Positions 10,947 through 22,804 of a stretch of 64,000 bases of DNA are shown piece after piece. The number at the start of each line of letters is the position of its first letter. Position 1 is the stretch's first letter. Position numbers and translations under genes: made by a program. The stretch is from Boesenbergia rotunda (taxonomy: Eukaryota; Streptophyta; Magnoliopsida; Zingiberales; Zingiberaceae), in assembly GCA_024364735.1 (NCBI GenBank), contig JAGFNQ010006433.1:42249-106248 (forward strand). The letters run 5' to 3'. The notes beneath the pieces are model-generated. The model was not told the DNA's origin. It ran no database searches and saw nothing but the letters and a program-made list of their open reading frames with translations.

Positions 10947-11720
10947 ATGACCAACCAAGAATGGAACAGTGCCCGTCCACCAGTATTCTCCGGCGAGAAC
11001 TTCACGTTTTGGAGATGTCAAATGACATCCCTTCTGAAGGCCCACATGGACTTATGGTGGATCATCCAAACGGGATTCTCTTTTCCCGTAGAAGATGAGT
11101 CATCAATCGAGTGGGACAAACTGGATGAACACACCCTCAACCAAATTGAGACCGATGCAAGGGCAACTGCCATCCTACAATGTGGCCTAACCAAGGAGCA
11201 ACTCGAACTCGTAAGTCCATTCAGATGTGCAAGGGAGATTTGGGAAAAGCTAATCAATCTACACGAAGAGAGCTCTGGTATTGAGATCTTAGAAGAATTC
11301 GAGTCAGAGTCAGATGACGAATTGACTGAGACAAAAATGGTAACAAATTTCGAATCTTCTTTTGAATTACAATTAAATAATCAAACAGATACTATAATGG
11401 TCGAGGAAGGTATAATTTCAAGTGCAGGGAAAATTTTAAAGAAGAAGCTTCAACCTGTACTCGAGTCCGACTCAGACTCGGAATCAGATGACAATGAGGG
11501 AGATCGACCCAAACTGGTCCGATTAGGTCGTGATCATTACAAGAATATTGGACAAACGATCGGGAAAGGTAAGTTTTCAATATTTGAAAATCCAATACTT
11601 ATCTTAAATAACATGATTGATTCATATAAATTAGTTAGGGTTAATATGTTAGAAAACTTAATTCACAACCTTGCTGATTTTAAAACCCTAGAGTATTATT
11701 TCAATTATGATATAACATAG
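10947..11720 (+). pseudogene. Truncated gag of element A1 (UBN2 domain)
   Basis: This open frame of 257 codons starts MTNQEWNSARPPVFSGENF and shows the Copia gag (UBN2) pattern: PPVFSGENFTFWRCQM near residue 10-25, a W-I-IQ-G motif, ATAILQCGLTKEQL near 70 and REIWEKLINLHEES near 95. It then jumps into an acidic tail (EEFESESDDELTE) typical of the C-terminal spacer of this gag, so the middle half of gag is deleted. No CCHC zinc knuckle is left. Gag forms the particle; this copy cannot supply a complete one. The A2 gag at 31056-32706 is the closest relative in the window. Confidence 0.75.
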
Positions 11721-13579
11721 ATCATTTTTTGTCATGTTTGTTTTTTTTTTTGGCTTAGAATTAGGATTGGTTAGTATAAGGATTAAATCAATTAACTGAA
11801 ATTTGAACAATATAGTATTGGGTGGCTGTGAGATGATAGTACGTTAGGGAAGCCTTTTTTAATAAGGTCAAGTATACACTTCTTGGTCTCTTTAGACTGG
11901 TGAAACTAGCTGAAGCTACCGATCCAAGATCCAAGCTAGTTAGACCATAATTTCTCAAAAAGTAACCTTGAAAATGAAATTTCACTAAAAGGCTTTATCA
12001 AGAAAAGGGTTGATGATCCAATAAGGCTATGGCCAAAGAAGGCCTTGTGCCTCGCCAAGACCTGGATGCTAATTTTTGAAATTCAAATTCAGTTTACTCT
12101 TTATCAAATTCAAATCTAACACAAATTTTCAGTTAATCTTAGATTCAAATACTCTTTTTCAAAATAAATTCAAAACTAATTGTTTTCAAAAAATTAATTT
12201 AACCTTTTAAAATTAACCATGTTTTTTTTCAAACATAAAATTTTTATTTTTGTTAAAGCATCTCACAAAACAGATAAGGTAACCTGTTTTGTCATGTAGA
12301 ACTGGGTGAGATGTCTAGGACCTAATTATATAGTTTAATACATTTTCAAAATCAACTAAATTTTGTTAAAATTAATTCTAAATATAAATCAACTCAATTT
12401 TTTTAAAATTAATTCTAAATTAACTCTATATGTATTCCACTCAACATTTTTCAAAAATTGAATTTCATTTGTTTTCAAAATTAACTCATCAAACTAAGTC
12501 TTGATTGAATTAATACTAAGACCTAGGACTTGATTGGGTCAATAATTGGTAAAACCAAGTCCACATAGTCAAACCTAGTCAATACTGAAGACCCTTCAAG
12601 CACTTAGACAAAGTCAGACGAGTCGGATTCAAGGGGAGTTTTTTTTAAATATTTTTCAAAAAATTTAGATTTTTTGTCAAAAACCTTATGCTCTAAAATT
12701 TAGTATCATGTTAAAATAAGGTTTTCAAAAATTTAATTCAAAAACCCTCATATATTACTATCTCTTTAAAAAATTATTAGCATTTCAAAAAATCTTAAAT
12801 TTAATTTAAAAACCCTCGTATATTACTATCTCTTTGGAAAATAATTATCATTACAAATTGTGTTGAAAATTACCATATTGTAATTCAAAACTATTCTTTT
12901 GATTTTAATAAACCCTAAAGACACAGTGGAAGGTCCACTTCATGATCTACAAGGACTCCTAGGATGTGTCAAATTTAGGGGGAGTTTGAGTCAAAAGAAG
13001 AATTTTTGAAATGTTTTTTGGTAATTATTTGTTTTGAATAATTCCTTTAATCTGAACTAAACCCGAAAGACTCAGAGGAGGATTAACTTGTGGTCAACAA
13101 GCCTCCTAGGACTGTGTCAGGTTTAGGGGGAGTTCAAATTAAAAGGAGAAGTTTAAAAACACTATGTTTTCAAACTATCACTCATGTTTTTCGAAAACTA
13201 TGCTATCATTTCAAAATATGTCTTTCAAATATTCATTTTTCTCGAAATGTTAATATTTCAAAGTTCAGTTTATGAATTGTGCTTGAGTACCTTTTGATTT
13301 TTGACAACCCCTAAGGACACAGAGGAAGTCTTAATCATGATCTACAAGGACTCCTAGGAAGTGTCAAATTTAGGGGGAGTCTAAATCGAAAGAAATTATT
13401 TCTGACAATTATTTTTCAAAATTATTAGAAAATTCTTATAATTTGAATCAAACCTTAAGACTCAGAGGATGATCACTTGTAGTCAACAAGCTTTCTAAGA
13501 CTGGGTCAAGTTTAGAGGGAGATCAAATTAAAAGAATTATTGAGCATTGTCAATATTATATGTTTTCATGCACTGCACT
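11721..13579 (+). other. A1 noncoding interior with repeated polypurine blocks
   Basis: No gene is visible. From about 12900 a block of 90-100 bp recurs at 12905-13000, 13050-13150, 13300-13395 and 13445-13535. Each contains an AC(C)TAAGAC(T)CAGAGGA clause, a CTCCTAGGA clause and a tract TTTAGGGGGAG like a polypurine primer. Confidence 0.7.
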
Positions 13580-13904
13580 TGTAACGACCCGGCCCTGTCT
13601 GACTGTTGGCCGTGTCATTACTCTACTACTGGTCTTCCCGCCCCTGGCCAGCGGGTTTTTGCCTTCCCCAGGATTCGAACTCTAGACCTCCAGGCTAAAG
13701 TACTAGAGTTCCTAACTAATCCTGGTAACCAATTGAGCTATAGCTCAATTGGTTACCAGGATTAGTTAGGAACTCTAGTACTTTAGCCTGGAGGTCTAGA
13801 GTTCGAATCCTGGGGAAGGCAAAAACCCGCTGGCCAGGGGCGGGAAGACCACTAGTAGTAGAGTAACGACACGGCCAACAGTTAGACAGGGCCGGGTCGT
13901 TACA
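13580..13904. repeat. Foldback element with tRNA-like arms
   Basis: Almost the whole segment is an inverted repeat with its centre at GAGCTA/TAGCTC (13735-13746). The ends are TGTAACGACCCGGCC and GGCCGGGTCGTTACA. The arms differ by a 3-bp insertion and a few substitutions. Each arm holds an A-box-like TAGCTCAATTGG next to the centre and a B-box-like GTTCGAATCC. The flanks GCACT and TCACT are a possible imperfect 5-bp target duplication. No start or anticodon arm good enough for a real tRNA gene was found. Confidence 0.9.
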
Positions 13905-15257
13905 TCACTCTTAAAATCCTATTGAAAACATAAATAATTTTTCTTTCAAAATAATATCCCTTTAAATCATTTTACTTATATATGTACCATCACTTTCAAA
14001 ATTTTACTTTGGAAAACTTTTAAAATTCTTTTAGAATACTTTTGAAAATAATACATACTTGACTTTGAAAAATTTTCCAGGACACTTAGGAAAATATCCT
14101 TGTAGTTAACGAGGTTTCCTAGGATTGTGTCAGATTGGAAAAGAAACCAAGTCAAGTATTATGTTTTCAAAATAAAATTTTTTATTTTTTCAAAAAGTAC
14201 TTATATTTTTCAAAAATACATATTATGTTTAAAAGTACTTATATTTTTCAAAATATAATGTTTTCAAAAGTACTAATACTTTTCAAGGCACTAACATTTA
14301 CAATGTATGAGTATTTTGTGCAATACTAACATGTTTCAAAGATCAATTTATTCAATCTTGTTTAAAGTGAAAATGTCTACAAACACAAAATTATTTTTAA
14401 AATTGCACAATACCTTTTAAAGTGGAGTTTTGTTGTTGCTATGCTTTCAAGAATTATACTAAGTAGTTTTATGTTTTCAAAACTCATAGGCTTTGATACA
14501 CAAACTTTTTCTTAAAACTTATTTCAAAATATATTTCTTTATTGATATATAGCCAAGGGGGAGAGCAAGAAAGAGAGAAAGGATATTTTTTTAAACTTTT
14601 ATCTCTTTTTCAAAAAGCAAAGTTGAATTTCCTAAGTATGTCTAAGTGTTTCAATTTTTTTTAACATGTTTTTTCCTAAGTAAAATTTTTCCTAGTCAAC
14701 AAAATTTGCCTGAGCAAAAACTTTTTGAAAATTTTGGTAAATATTTCTAAGAAAAGTTTTTTTTTGGTGAAAAACTTGTCGAAAAATTTCTTAAAGATTT
14801 CGTTTTCAAAATGCACATAGTGTTTCCAAGCAAATTTTTCCAAGTGTGCAATTTTTTTTTTGTAAACAAATTTTTTCCCAATTCTCAAAGTTGAACTTTT
14901 TTTGGCAAATTTGACTTCAAAATTTTGTCTAAGTAAAATTCTTTTTGCAAAACCATGTAAGTAATTTTTTTAAACAAAATTTAGGTTTGCAAAACGTTTT
15001 AAAATTTTACCATTCTCACCCATGTATGTTTTTGATATATGTCAAAGGGGGAGGAAAGGTCAAAGTTAAGTATTTTATAATATTTTATAACACAAGTATT
15101 CAAGTTTTAGGGGGAGCATGAGAAATAAATTTTTTTTTCCTTATATACTTCAATGATCTCAAATCTATAAACTGCTATACGTCATTATCTTTTTACCTTC
15201 TTTTTATGTTTTTACTTAACTTTGAATTGTGTTGTCATAAATCAAAAAGGGGGAGAT
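13905..15257 (+). other. A1 noncoding interior to polypurine tract
   Basis: AT-rich DNA with many TTTTCAAA and AAATTTT runs and no gene. A diverged further copy of the CTAGGA/GTGTCAG block lies near 14085-14140, and GGGGGAG tracts at about 14558, 15048 and 15109. The real primer tract AAAAAGGGGGAGAT is at 15244-15257, just before the LTR. Confidence 0.65.
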
Positions 15258-16103
15258 TGTTGGTGCAGGAAGCACATATTGAACCTTGTTTTGATATTGG
15301 CAAAGGATTCAAAGTTAAGTACTATTTGTGATCTAACGATGTTACTAAGTGTGGAAAAAGAAGTCCTAGCGAAGGACTGCTAGGCACCTAGTGGAGAGCT
15401 GCTAGGAGTTGACGACCTGGCGAAGGATTGCTAGGCACCAGGCGAAGGACTGCTAGGTAACAAAGACCTAGCGAAGGAATGCTAGGCACCAGGCGAAGGA
15501 CTGCTTGGTAACGAAGACCTGGCGAAGGACTGCTAGGCTCCAAGCGAAGGACTGCTTGGTAACAAAGACCTGGCGAAGGACTGCTAGGCACCAGGCGAAG
15601 AACTGCTTGGTAACGAAGACCTAGCGAAGGACTGCTAGGCACCAGGCGAACGACTGATTGGTAACGAAGACCTGGTGAAGGACTTCTAGGCACCTGGCGA
15701 AGGACTGCTGGGCAAAAGTCCAACCGGAGGATCCAGTTGGCAACAGGTAAATTCTCCTAAGAGGAGTAGGTGAGGATGCGTTCCCCGTCGAGGGAACAGT
15801 AGGCGTCGGTTCGACCTAGGGTTCCATTTTGGAGACCCAAAGTCAGAACCAAGAGAGCTATGGCTGTAAATATGACTAACATTCTTGCTTTATTATGTTT
15901 GCTACTAACCCTAGATGCAGGACCGAAGGAATGAGTTCCTACAGCTCAGAACACCCCAAAGGAGAAGGGCAGCAGCTGGGTTAGGCGTCCAGGAGGTTCC
16001 GGGCGCCCTAGGCCAAGGCCAAACGAGAAGTTGGACAAGAGTTGCTTCGGAATCTCACTGGGGCAGGTGCCCTCAAGCTCCCGGGCACCGCCATGGTCCC
16101 GGG
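15258..16103 (+). repeat. 3' LTR of element A1, truncated
   Basis: It starts TGTTGGTGCAGG and carries the hairpin minisatellite (15365-15715). Matched stems include CCTAGC/GCTAGG at 15365-15384 and CCAAGC/GCTTGG at 15540-15559. It stops inside a GGGCGCC palindrome at 16103 where another LTR begins. Confidence 0.85.
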
Positions 16104-17837
16104 TGTTGGGACCGGGTGCATGTTGACACGAATACGGGTTCGTAAAATTTTAAAATTTTACGTGCAGCGGAAGAATTAGCATAAAAGAATTTCCTAAATT
16201 ATTTTAACCACGTATCTAGCATGCAACCTTATGATGTGTGGACATAATCATAAATTAAAACTTTGCGGAAAAGTAAACTAATTTACTTTGTACCTCTCGT
16301 AACTCGAAGTAAGGGACGAGATCCAACCGTACCGTCCCTTGGAAGCTCCGCCTCTATTCGCGTCCACGCCGAGTTCTCTTCGGGATGACTTCGCAAAGTC
16401 ACGAGTTTTGTGCCGACGAGAACTACTAGATTCTCCGAAGACACAACTAGAAGATCAAGAGAGAAGAAAGGAAACTAACCACCAAGTTAACGGAATCAAA
16501 ATTCCAGGAAAGGAAGGAAGGAGTCGCGATCCGCTTCTTCTTCTTCTTCGGCACGAACTTGGTGGAAGAAACTCACGGCCACCCTTGGGATGTGCGCCGA
16601 CCCTAGGGGAGCAGAGAGAGCCGACCCTAGAGAGAGAAGGGTGCCGGCCCTAGAGAGAGAGAGAGAGAGTTAGAGAGAGTGGGAGAGAGTTAATCTCTTG
16701 ATTACTCTATTGCTTAAGGAATTAAAGCCTAGCCTTGGTTCCTTTATATAGTAGCCTCTCTCTTGCCAAGTCTCCCCTTTAACGGAATTTTTATAAGAAA
16801 TTTATCCTATAAATTCTCTTATTAATTATTCCGTTTAAGCCAAGTTTTATTATAACTAACTTTATAATAAAACAAATATATCTCTCCTTTTATTATGGAA
16901 TAAATTTTACAAGAAATTTATAAATTTTCATTTTATGGAAAAATCAATTCATAATTGATTTTATATAATTAAAATAAACCATTCTATGGATCATTTTAAT
17001 TTCCATAAAAAAGAATAAATTTCTATAAATTTATTTATATAAATTTCTTTATACAAATTTATTTATCCATAATTTATAAAACAAATCGCGCTAGATTTAT
17101 TTTATTAATTAAACCAAATAAATTGGTTTCTCCCCATTCTTGTGGCCGGCCAAACCAAGGAGGGTTGGCACCCTCTTTGGCCGGCTAAACCGAGCCGAAC
17201 CGATCGCGAATTAAACTCATTTAATTCGCCCGATAAGCCTTCAAAAGACTTAGCCATTTTGAGCTTCCATTGCGCCTCTGATTAATTCAGATTCGACTTA
17301 TTTCTCTTGATTGGAAAATCCAATTTTCAACTCGTTTTAAATCCCTCGGATTACTCGTAGTGCGTATGACTAAATAGGCTTTTGATTTATGTTGGCCGTC
17401 TATAATCAACCAATTATAGAACGATCATGAGTGGCACCTAGTAGTACATCATGACCCCCAATTAATCGAAAGATCAATGGTTGACCTCAGAAGTAATTCT
17501 GAAACCCTTCAGCAGCTCTAATGAATCGTGCCTCATTCCCTTCACCATCTTATACCCACTTGGTTCAGGACATGGTCTGTTTGTGTCAGTCCCCACTAGA
17601 CTGACTACGTCACACCTAGCCCAAGTAGTGTCTTTCTCGTCCTTTGGATTTCTAATTACTCTCATGTATTTTAGAGACTCGCACTCTATACATGACATGC
17701 TCTGGCCAGAGGCTTTGAGTAACAATCCGTCGATAGGCCTGGGTATACATCTCCTCGCAAAGAGTGGTGAATCCTTTGTAGGCTGTTCAAACATCTTCGG
17801 GCACTTCGGCTTATACCCAATCATCCTGGGTCCACAC
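16104..17837 (-). repeat. BARE/Angela-like Copia LTR, 3' portion
   Basis: Read on the minus strand it ends in GTCCCAACA at 16104, has a TATA box (CTATATAAAGG at about 16745) and a CT-rich leader. It shares its upstream 360 bp (17474-17837) with 63660-64000. The minus-strand open frame at 17474-17824 lies in this shared LTR sequence and is not a gene. The LTR is cut at 17838 by element B2. Assignment to the Angela group is inferred from general LTR layout. Confidence 0.65.
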
Positions 17838-18844
17838 TGTTGGGAACGAGATGGCTAGAGAGGGGGGGGGGGTGAATATAGCCAACCGCTTTCTCATTGA
17901 AAGCTTAGCAAGTTTCTGCACTTGAAGTTATTAATAGCACAGCGGAAGTATGGGAAACAGAACAAAACTTACAGAAACTAAAACCAAAACCTAACTAACA
18001 GGATTAGCAAGATCGCTAACAAGGAGAGTTTACAAGGTTCGGGGATAACTTGCCCCTACTCCTTGGCGTGCCCTTGAGATGGGCGATCCCTTGATCGTCG
18101 GCAGATCAAGCCCCGGTAAACACCGGATATGAAGCAACCTCCTTCTCGGTGAAGAAACCTCCCCACAGTGTGTTTCAAACAATGATATAGAATGAGCACA
18201 GTGAAACAACAACAAGAAGGATCTTACTCAACCACTTAGCAAGGACAAAACACAGCAAGCTTCCCTGAGCTCCACCCAGTGGCGATCTCACGCAGACCCC
18301 TTCTCCGTGTCTTCCCACTGTCGGACTCCAAGCCTCTTGTTTTCTCCTTCAAGCGCTCAAGTATGATGATTGCTTCTCAATAGCTTGCTTAGAATGATTG
18401 AAGAGCTCAAGAACAGCAAGCTTGTCACGCAGGAACTCAAGAGCACAAAAACTGAAGAAGCAATAATACTGAACTTTCCTTCTCTCGTTCCTTTTTGTTT
18501 CTCCGCCAAGCGACAGATGACCTCATCTCCTGCAGCCTACAGCTGCCTCACTGCCAACGCGCCAGCTACACTGAACCCTAACTGAACTTCCTGAGCTCCC
18601 TCAGCCAAGCTTCAGTCAGCAGCTTCAGTCCTGCATCCAGCCGTTGCAACCTGTGTGGAGAAAGGGACAAACCTGCTCCAAGGAAAGCTCTCTTTGACTT
18701 CTCCTTGAGTGTTTGAATCCTCCCCTGTCACCTGAAACTTAATCAGAGCATTAGAGCAGCAAATCAAGCAGCATATCAAATATCAGAAACATACATCAGC
18801 AAATCAGATACGATCAGACGCTCTGACCACGTCTGACAGTGAAA

Positions 18845-19370
18845 TTTGAATTAAAGTGATCGGTCACCGGACCGATCCAGGGTGTGTGGACCGGTCACCA
18901 GACCGATCCACTGCTTCGCTGGGATTCCCAGCTCTCGCAGCTATACACGCCTGATCGGTCACCAGACCGATCAGGGTGAAGCCTGATCGGTCACCAGACC
19001 GATCAGAATGAATCCTGATCGGTCACCCAGACCGATCAGGGCAGATGAACAGTTATTTTTTAATCAGATCCAAGATCCCTGATCGGTCACCGGACCGATC
19101 CAAGACTTTGATCAGCAAGGGAACTCACTCACCGTTTGCTCCCTAATCGATCACCAGACCGATCAGGAGCAAGACAGCAAGGAAGCAGCCTGCTCCCTGA
19201 TCGGTCACCGGTCCGATCAGGAGCCACACAGTAGATTCCCAATCTCACTGTGCGCTCCCTGATCGGTCACCAGTCCGATCAGACATAGCTGGATCGGTCA
19301 CCAGACCGATCCACTAAGGAGCAGCGTGCCAATGTCCCTGATCGGTCACCAGACCGATCCAGTGACTCAA
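18845..19370 (-). repeat. GATCGGTC palindrome array in B2 LTR
   Basis: About twelve copies of GATCGGTCACC-(A/G)GACCGATC, several perfect over 8-9 bp arms (for example 18954-18975 and 18982-19003). Confidence 0.88.
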
Positions 19371-19990
19371 CCCTAGCCCTCCAAGCTAGGAATTCATCCA
19401 CCTTAGCCCTCCAAGCTAAGGATTTTTCCATCTAACTCTCCAAGTTGGGAATTTGCACCTAACCCTCCAAGTTAGGACTTTTCACCTAGCCCTCCAAGCT
19501 AGGACTTTTCACCTAGCCCTCCAAGCTAGGACTTTTCACCCAACTCTTCCGAGTTAGAACATCATCCAACCTAGCCCTCCAAGCTAGGCACCTGACCCTC
19601 CAAGCCAGGACTTTTTCACCTAATTCTCCAGGATGGGAATTTGCACCTAACCCTCCAAGTTAGGACTTTTCACCTAGCCCTCCAAGCTAGGACTTTTCAC
19701 CCAACCCTTCCGAATTAGGACTTTTCCAACACCTAGCCCTCCAAGCTAGGATTTTCCACACCTAACCCTCCAGGTTAGGATTTCCCAACACCTAGCCCTC
19801 CAGGCTAGGATTTTTCACACCTAACCCTCCAGGTTAGGATTTTCCAAATCATGCCTAATCCTCGATCAGGACTTAATCATAATCATCATAACCATCACAC
19901 CTAACCTCCCAGGTTAGGATTTTCCATATCATGCCTAATCCTCGATCAGGACTTAATCATAATCATCCTCCTAAACTAAAATCGTTGTCA
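19370..19990 (-). repeat. Hairpin minisatellite in B2 LTR
   Basis: About twenty units with loop CCCTCCAA or CCCTCCAG (plus-strand view). Stems include CCTAGC/GCTAGG, CCTAAC/GTTAGG and CTTAGC/GCTAAG. One unit, CCTGAC/GCCAGG, would contain a G-U pair as RNA. Confidence 0.85.
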
Positions 19991-20027
19991 ACACCAAAAC
20001 AACAATCAGGGCCAGACTGCATCAACA

Positions 20028-20627
20028 ATCTCCCCCTTTTTGTTGTTTGACAACCCGATTTTAAGTTTAGGGATTCTCAATCAATATTCCAACTTTAGAA
20101 TCATAGGGGAATCCAGATCCTCCCCCTACAACATGATCATGCTAAACTTAACCAACCACACTCTCCCCCTTTGTCGAACACGAAAAGGGTCTAGACGGGT
20201 TGTTAAGTTCAACCTTACTCCCCCTCAATCCTAGAGGTATCCCAACTCAACAAAAATGTGATAGTTTGTGGAATGATCATACGAACACATGTGAAAAGAT
20301 ATAGCAAGACATAACAATCACATGCATCATATGAGTATGAAATATAGACCCATGCCGTAATAATCATAAATATCAAGTAGACATGGCATTGTAAGCATGA
20401 ACATGGCAATTGAACAATCATGCAGATAAGAGACAGATAAGCAACATGGCATCAACAATAGTAGATAAGCATGGCAGGTAAAAGTATATAGGTCAAAGCA
20501 TGAAAACATCCGAACAAGTAGCAAAATATGTGTGACTCGAGGTCACAACAACAAAGTCAGAGGGCAGACAGCCTAAAAGTATCATAGTCAAATACACAGA
20601 TCATTATAAAACAGCAGACATCCGAGC
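20028..20627 (-). other. B2 3' untranslated region
   Basis: No gene is visible. The region is homologous to 1740-2349 of B1 and ends in the polypurine tract next to the LTR. Confidence 0.6.
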
Positions 20628-21911
20628 TCAAGTGTCAGTGGGAGGGTCCCCTGGAAATGTATGGCGGCGCCACTGATCGTAATCTGCTGCAACAGCTGGT
20701 GCTCCCTGGTCATGAACTGCTAGCGGTAGCTCCCCCACTCGGTTGCGATCCTTCCACCGCATCCCCTCGGTCCCGAGAACAATGCCGGATTGAGCAAGCA
20801 TACGACGATCCAGGCAACAGTCTTGTCGATTCATCGGCACGAGTTGGCCCTGTGAGACGTCGATGCCAACCGACTCCAGCCAGGCAGTGATGATATGGCC
20901 GAATGGCATGTAGATCGTCTGACCAGACCTCAGACCATGAACAATGATGGAGGAATAGATGGACGGTGCTATGTCAAAATCGAACTGCAGATGCATCCCG
21001 TAAAGCATCAGGCAGTGAGATGAATGGATCGCATCAAGATGCTTGGACGTAGTTGGAAGAAGACAATTTGCGATAATTTGAAACAGAACATAATCAATGG
21101 GAGATAGATGAAGAGCAGGAAAGGTGGGAAAGTTATAGATGTCCGCACCAGAACCTCGTGGCCTGGGGTGGCCTAGAAAATGCTCATATATGGAGTCAGG
21201 AGTGACTCCAGTAAAGGGGACCGGAAGAGGATCAGGAAGATATGGATAAAGTGAAAAATCATTCTTGGAGCGACGACAACCCAGAAATACTGTGAAGGAT
21301 GACAGGGTAAAGTCAAGATCGACACCGGTGACACGGGTCCGCCACCCCGTGCCCTCCCCATTGGCCAGATTATTGTAGAATTCAGAGACCAAATCAACAT
21401 TGATCGGCCTCTCTAAGAAAAGGATGTTTTGAAGCTCATAGTACTCAATGATTCCTCTCACCGTAGGACAATGTTCATAAACAAAAGTTTGGTCCACCGA
21501 TCGACATGGTATTAGTTCGAAGTTGTGCCAATGAAAGTCTAGGGCATAGAGAATGTTCTGAAATCTAGGATGCGGGGGAGATAGAGGCCTCGGAGGAGGT
21601 GTAGATGACAAAGGAGTTTTCCCCCTTGAACTGTCCTCTAAAACCGCTTTTCCTTTGGAAGGCTTTCTAAAGGGTTTGAATTGATCATACACATAGGTTG
21701 AATCACAAGAATTGATCATATAGGATGAGACCCAATCAAAAGATAGATTCGAAAAAAATGAATAGTGAAGAGGTGAAAGGTTGATCATTTGGTTGGAATG
21801 GGAGTCCACGGCAACAATAGCAAGAATAGGAACAAAAACATGGTTAGCTTCACAAACATATATTCCAAGAACTGTTGTGAAAATAAAACTGAGATCTTAC
21901 TTAGGCGCCAT
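20628..21911 (-). CDS. Accessory ORF of element B2 (putative plant transposon protein-like), two exons
   Basis: Exon 1 is 21901-21911 (ATG plus 8 nt), the intron 21667-21900 (GTAAGA to TTTAG, 234 nt) and exon 2 20628-21666. The spliced frame is open for 349 residues and begins MAPKKPSKG. Basic residues near the N-terminus (KKPSKGK) could act as a nuclear signal. The body aligns with the B1 protein through ERPINVDLVSEFYNN, GEGTGWRTRV, VTPDSIYEHFLGHPRP, LLPTTSKHLD, YMPFGHIITAWLES and RWKDRNRVGELP. The more distant gene in A2 shares the EFYNN motif and the TPDSIY-YF region. Compared with B1 the C-terminal charged segment is deleted, giving a shorter end HTFPGDPPTD. The family's function is unknown. 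The position in place of pol and the private promoter suggest separate expression. Confidence 0.68.
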
Positions 21912-22804
21912 TGAGAGATTGCAAGACTGAGAAAGAACTTGCGCAAGAGCTCGCACGCGAGAACTTGTAGTTTGGAGAAGACGCCCGTGGAAGCCTTCGC
22001 ACGTGAAGAAGAGAGACGCAGGAACTCTCTCGTTTGCACAAGGTTGCGCGGACGAGGGTGTTTCGGCGCTAGGGTTCGGGAAAACGAGGGTTCGGAGAGA
22101 GTTAATCGGTTGGTTGATCGGTCCACCAACCAAAATTTAATGCGTTTGAACGGATCACCGTTCGATCTGATCTCGTTCAGACCGATCAGGATACAGCCTG
22201 ATCGGACTGACATGGACCTGATCGGTCGGATGACCGATCAGACGCGCTCCTGATCGGTCGGGTGACCGATCAGGATTCGATCAGTAGGGTCCGGAGAGAA
22301 ACCTCTGAGCTCCCTGATCGGTCTGTGGACCGATCCCCACAGGGTGCCAGTTCGGTCCGGAGACCGATCCAGGCTAGCTCAGAACACTTAGTCAGATTTC
22401 GGGAGATTACGGCTTGCCTCGCAGATCGGTCTGTGGACCGAACACCACAGGAAGGGGTCAGATCGGTCTAGGGACCGATCAGCCCTATTCCTGATCGGTC
22501 CGGTGACCGATCAGGGTTCCTGATATGAACTGAAATGTTCAGTTTCAGAATTTCTGAATTTTTCAGACGAGATTTGATGGACTTTGTCGAACTTGTGCAT
22601 GATTTTATGACTAAGATTGATTCCTGAACAAGAATCAAAAGTCCTTATAGGTTCATCAAACACTTTGACCCATCTAAATGGAATCAAACTCAAGCAATAA
22701 TCAATCAAGCAAATTCAACCAAGTTTTTACTCCAACTTCAAGTTTCCAATCAAGTTGCCTTGATTGGAATGTCCAAGTATGATCATGGAGCCATATACAC
22801 ATAT
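21912..22804 (-). promoter_or_regulatory. Leader and internal promoter region of B2 accessory gene
   Basis: Reading towards the gene on the minus strand, six or seven GATCGGTC/GACCGATC palindromes (about 22520-22170) are the same unit as in the B2 LTR. A leader of about 200 bp follows and then the ATG. No convincing TATA box is seen (ATTAAATTTT near 22135 is a weak candidate). Sequence beyond 22520 is unique AT-rich DNA up to the A2 insertion. Confidence 0.6.

Larger units (their letters stand above)
9305..16103 (+). mobile_element. Element A1, pol-less SIRE-like LTR retrotransposon
   Basis: The 5' LTR starts at 9305 (TGTTGGTGCAGG) and the 3' LTR starts at 15258 after a polypurine tract. The 3' LTR is cut at 16103 by another element. 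The interior holds a truncated UBN2 gag and about 3.5 kb of AT-rich noncoding DNA. It has no pol and no accessory ORF. A stretch at 11930-12060 is homologous to 30700-30800 (reverse strand) in element A2, and LTRs and gag also match A2. The left flank is the SIRE gag. Confidence 0.85.
17838..20027 (-). repeat. 3' LTR of element B2
   Basis: It begins TGTTGATGCAG at 20027 and ends CTCGTTCCCAACA at 17838 on the minus strand, with the same order of modules as the B1 LTR. A run of about twelve G at 17861-17872 lies near its end. Confidence 0.88.
17838..22804 (-). mobile_element. Element B2, pol-less LTR retrotransposon with intact accessory gene
   Basis: On the minus strand the order is internal promoter region, spliced accessory gene, untranslated region, polypurine tract (CAAAAAGGGGGAGAT, ending at 20028) and 3' LTR (20027 to 17838). 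The upstream part is separated by element A2, inserted at 22805, and is lost beyond the N at 33328. It is a sister of B1. Confidence 0.85.

Noticed and set aside
13741..13830. tRNA gene
   Set aside because: A-box and B-box motifs are present, but no acceptable acceptor and anticodon stems were found and it is one arm of a foldback.
17474..17824. Open frame of 116 codons resembling a conserved protein
   Set aside because: It lies in LTR sequence shared with 63660-64000, where the frame is broken by substitutions. No domain, so treated as noncoding LTR.
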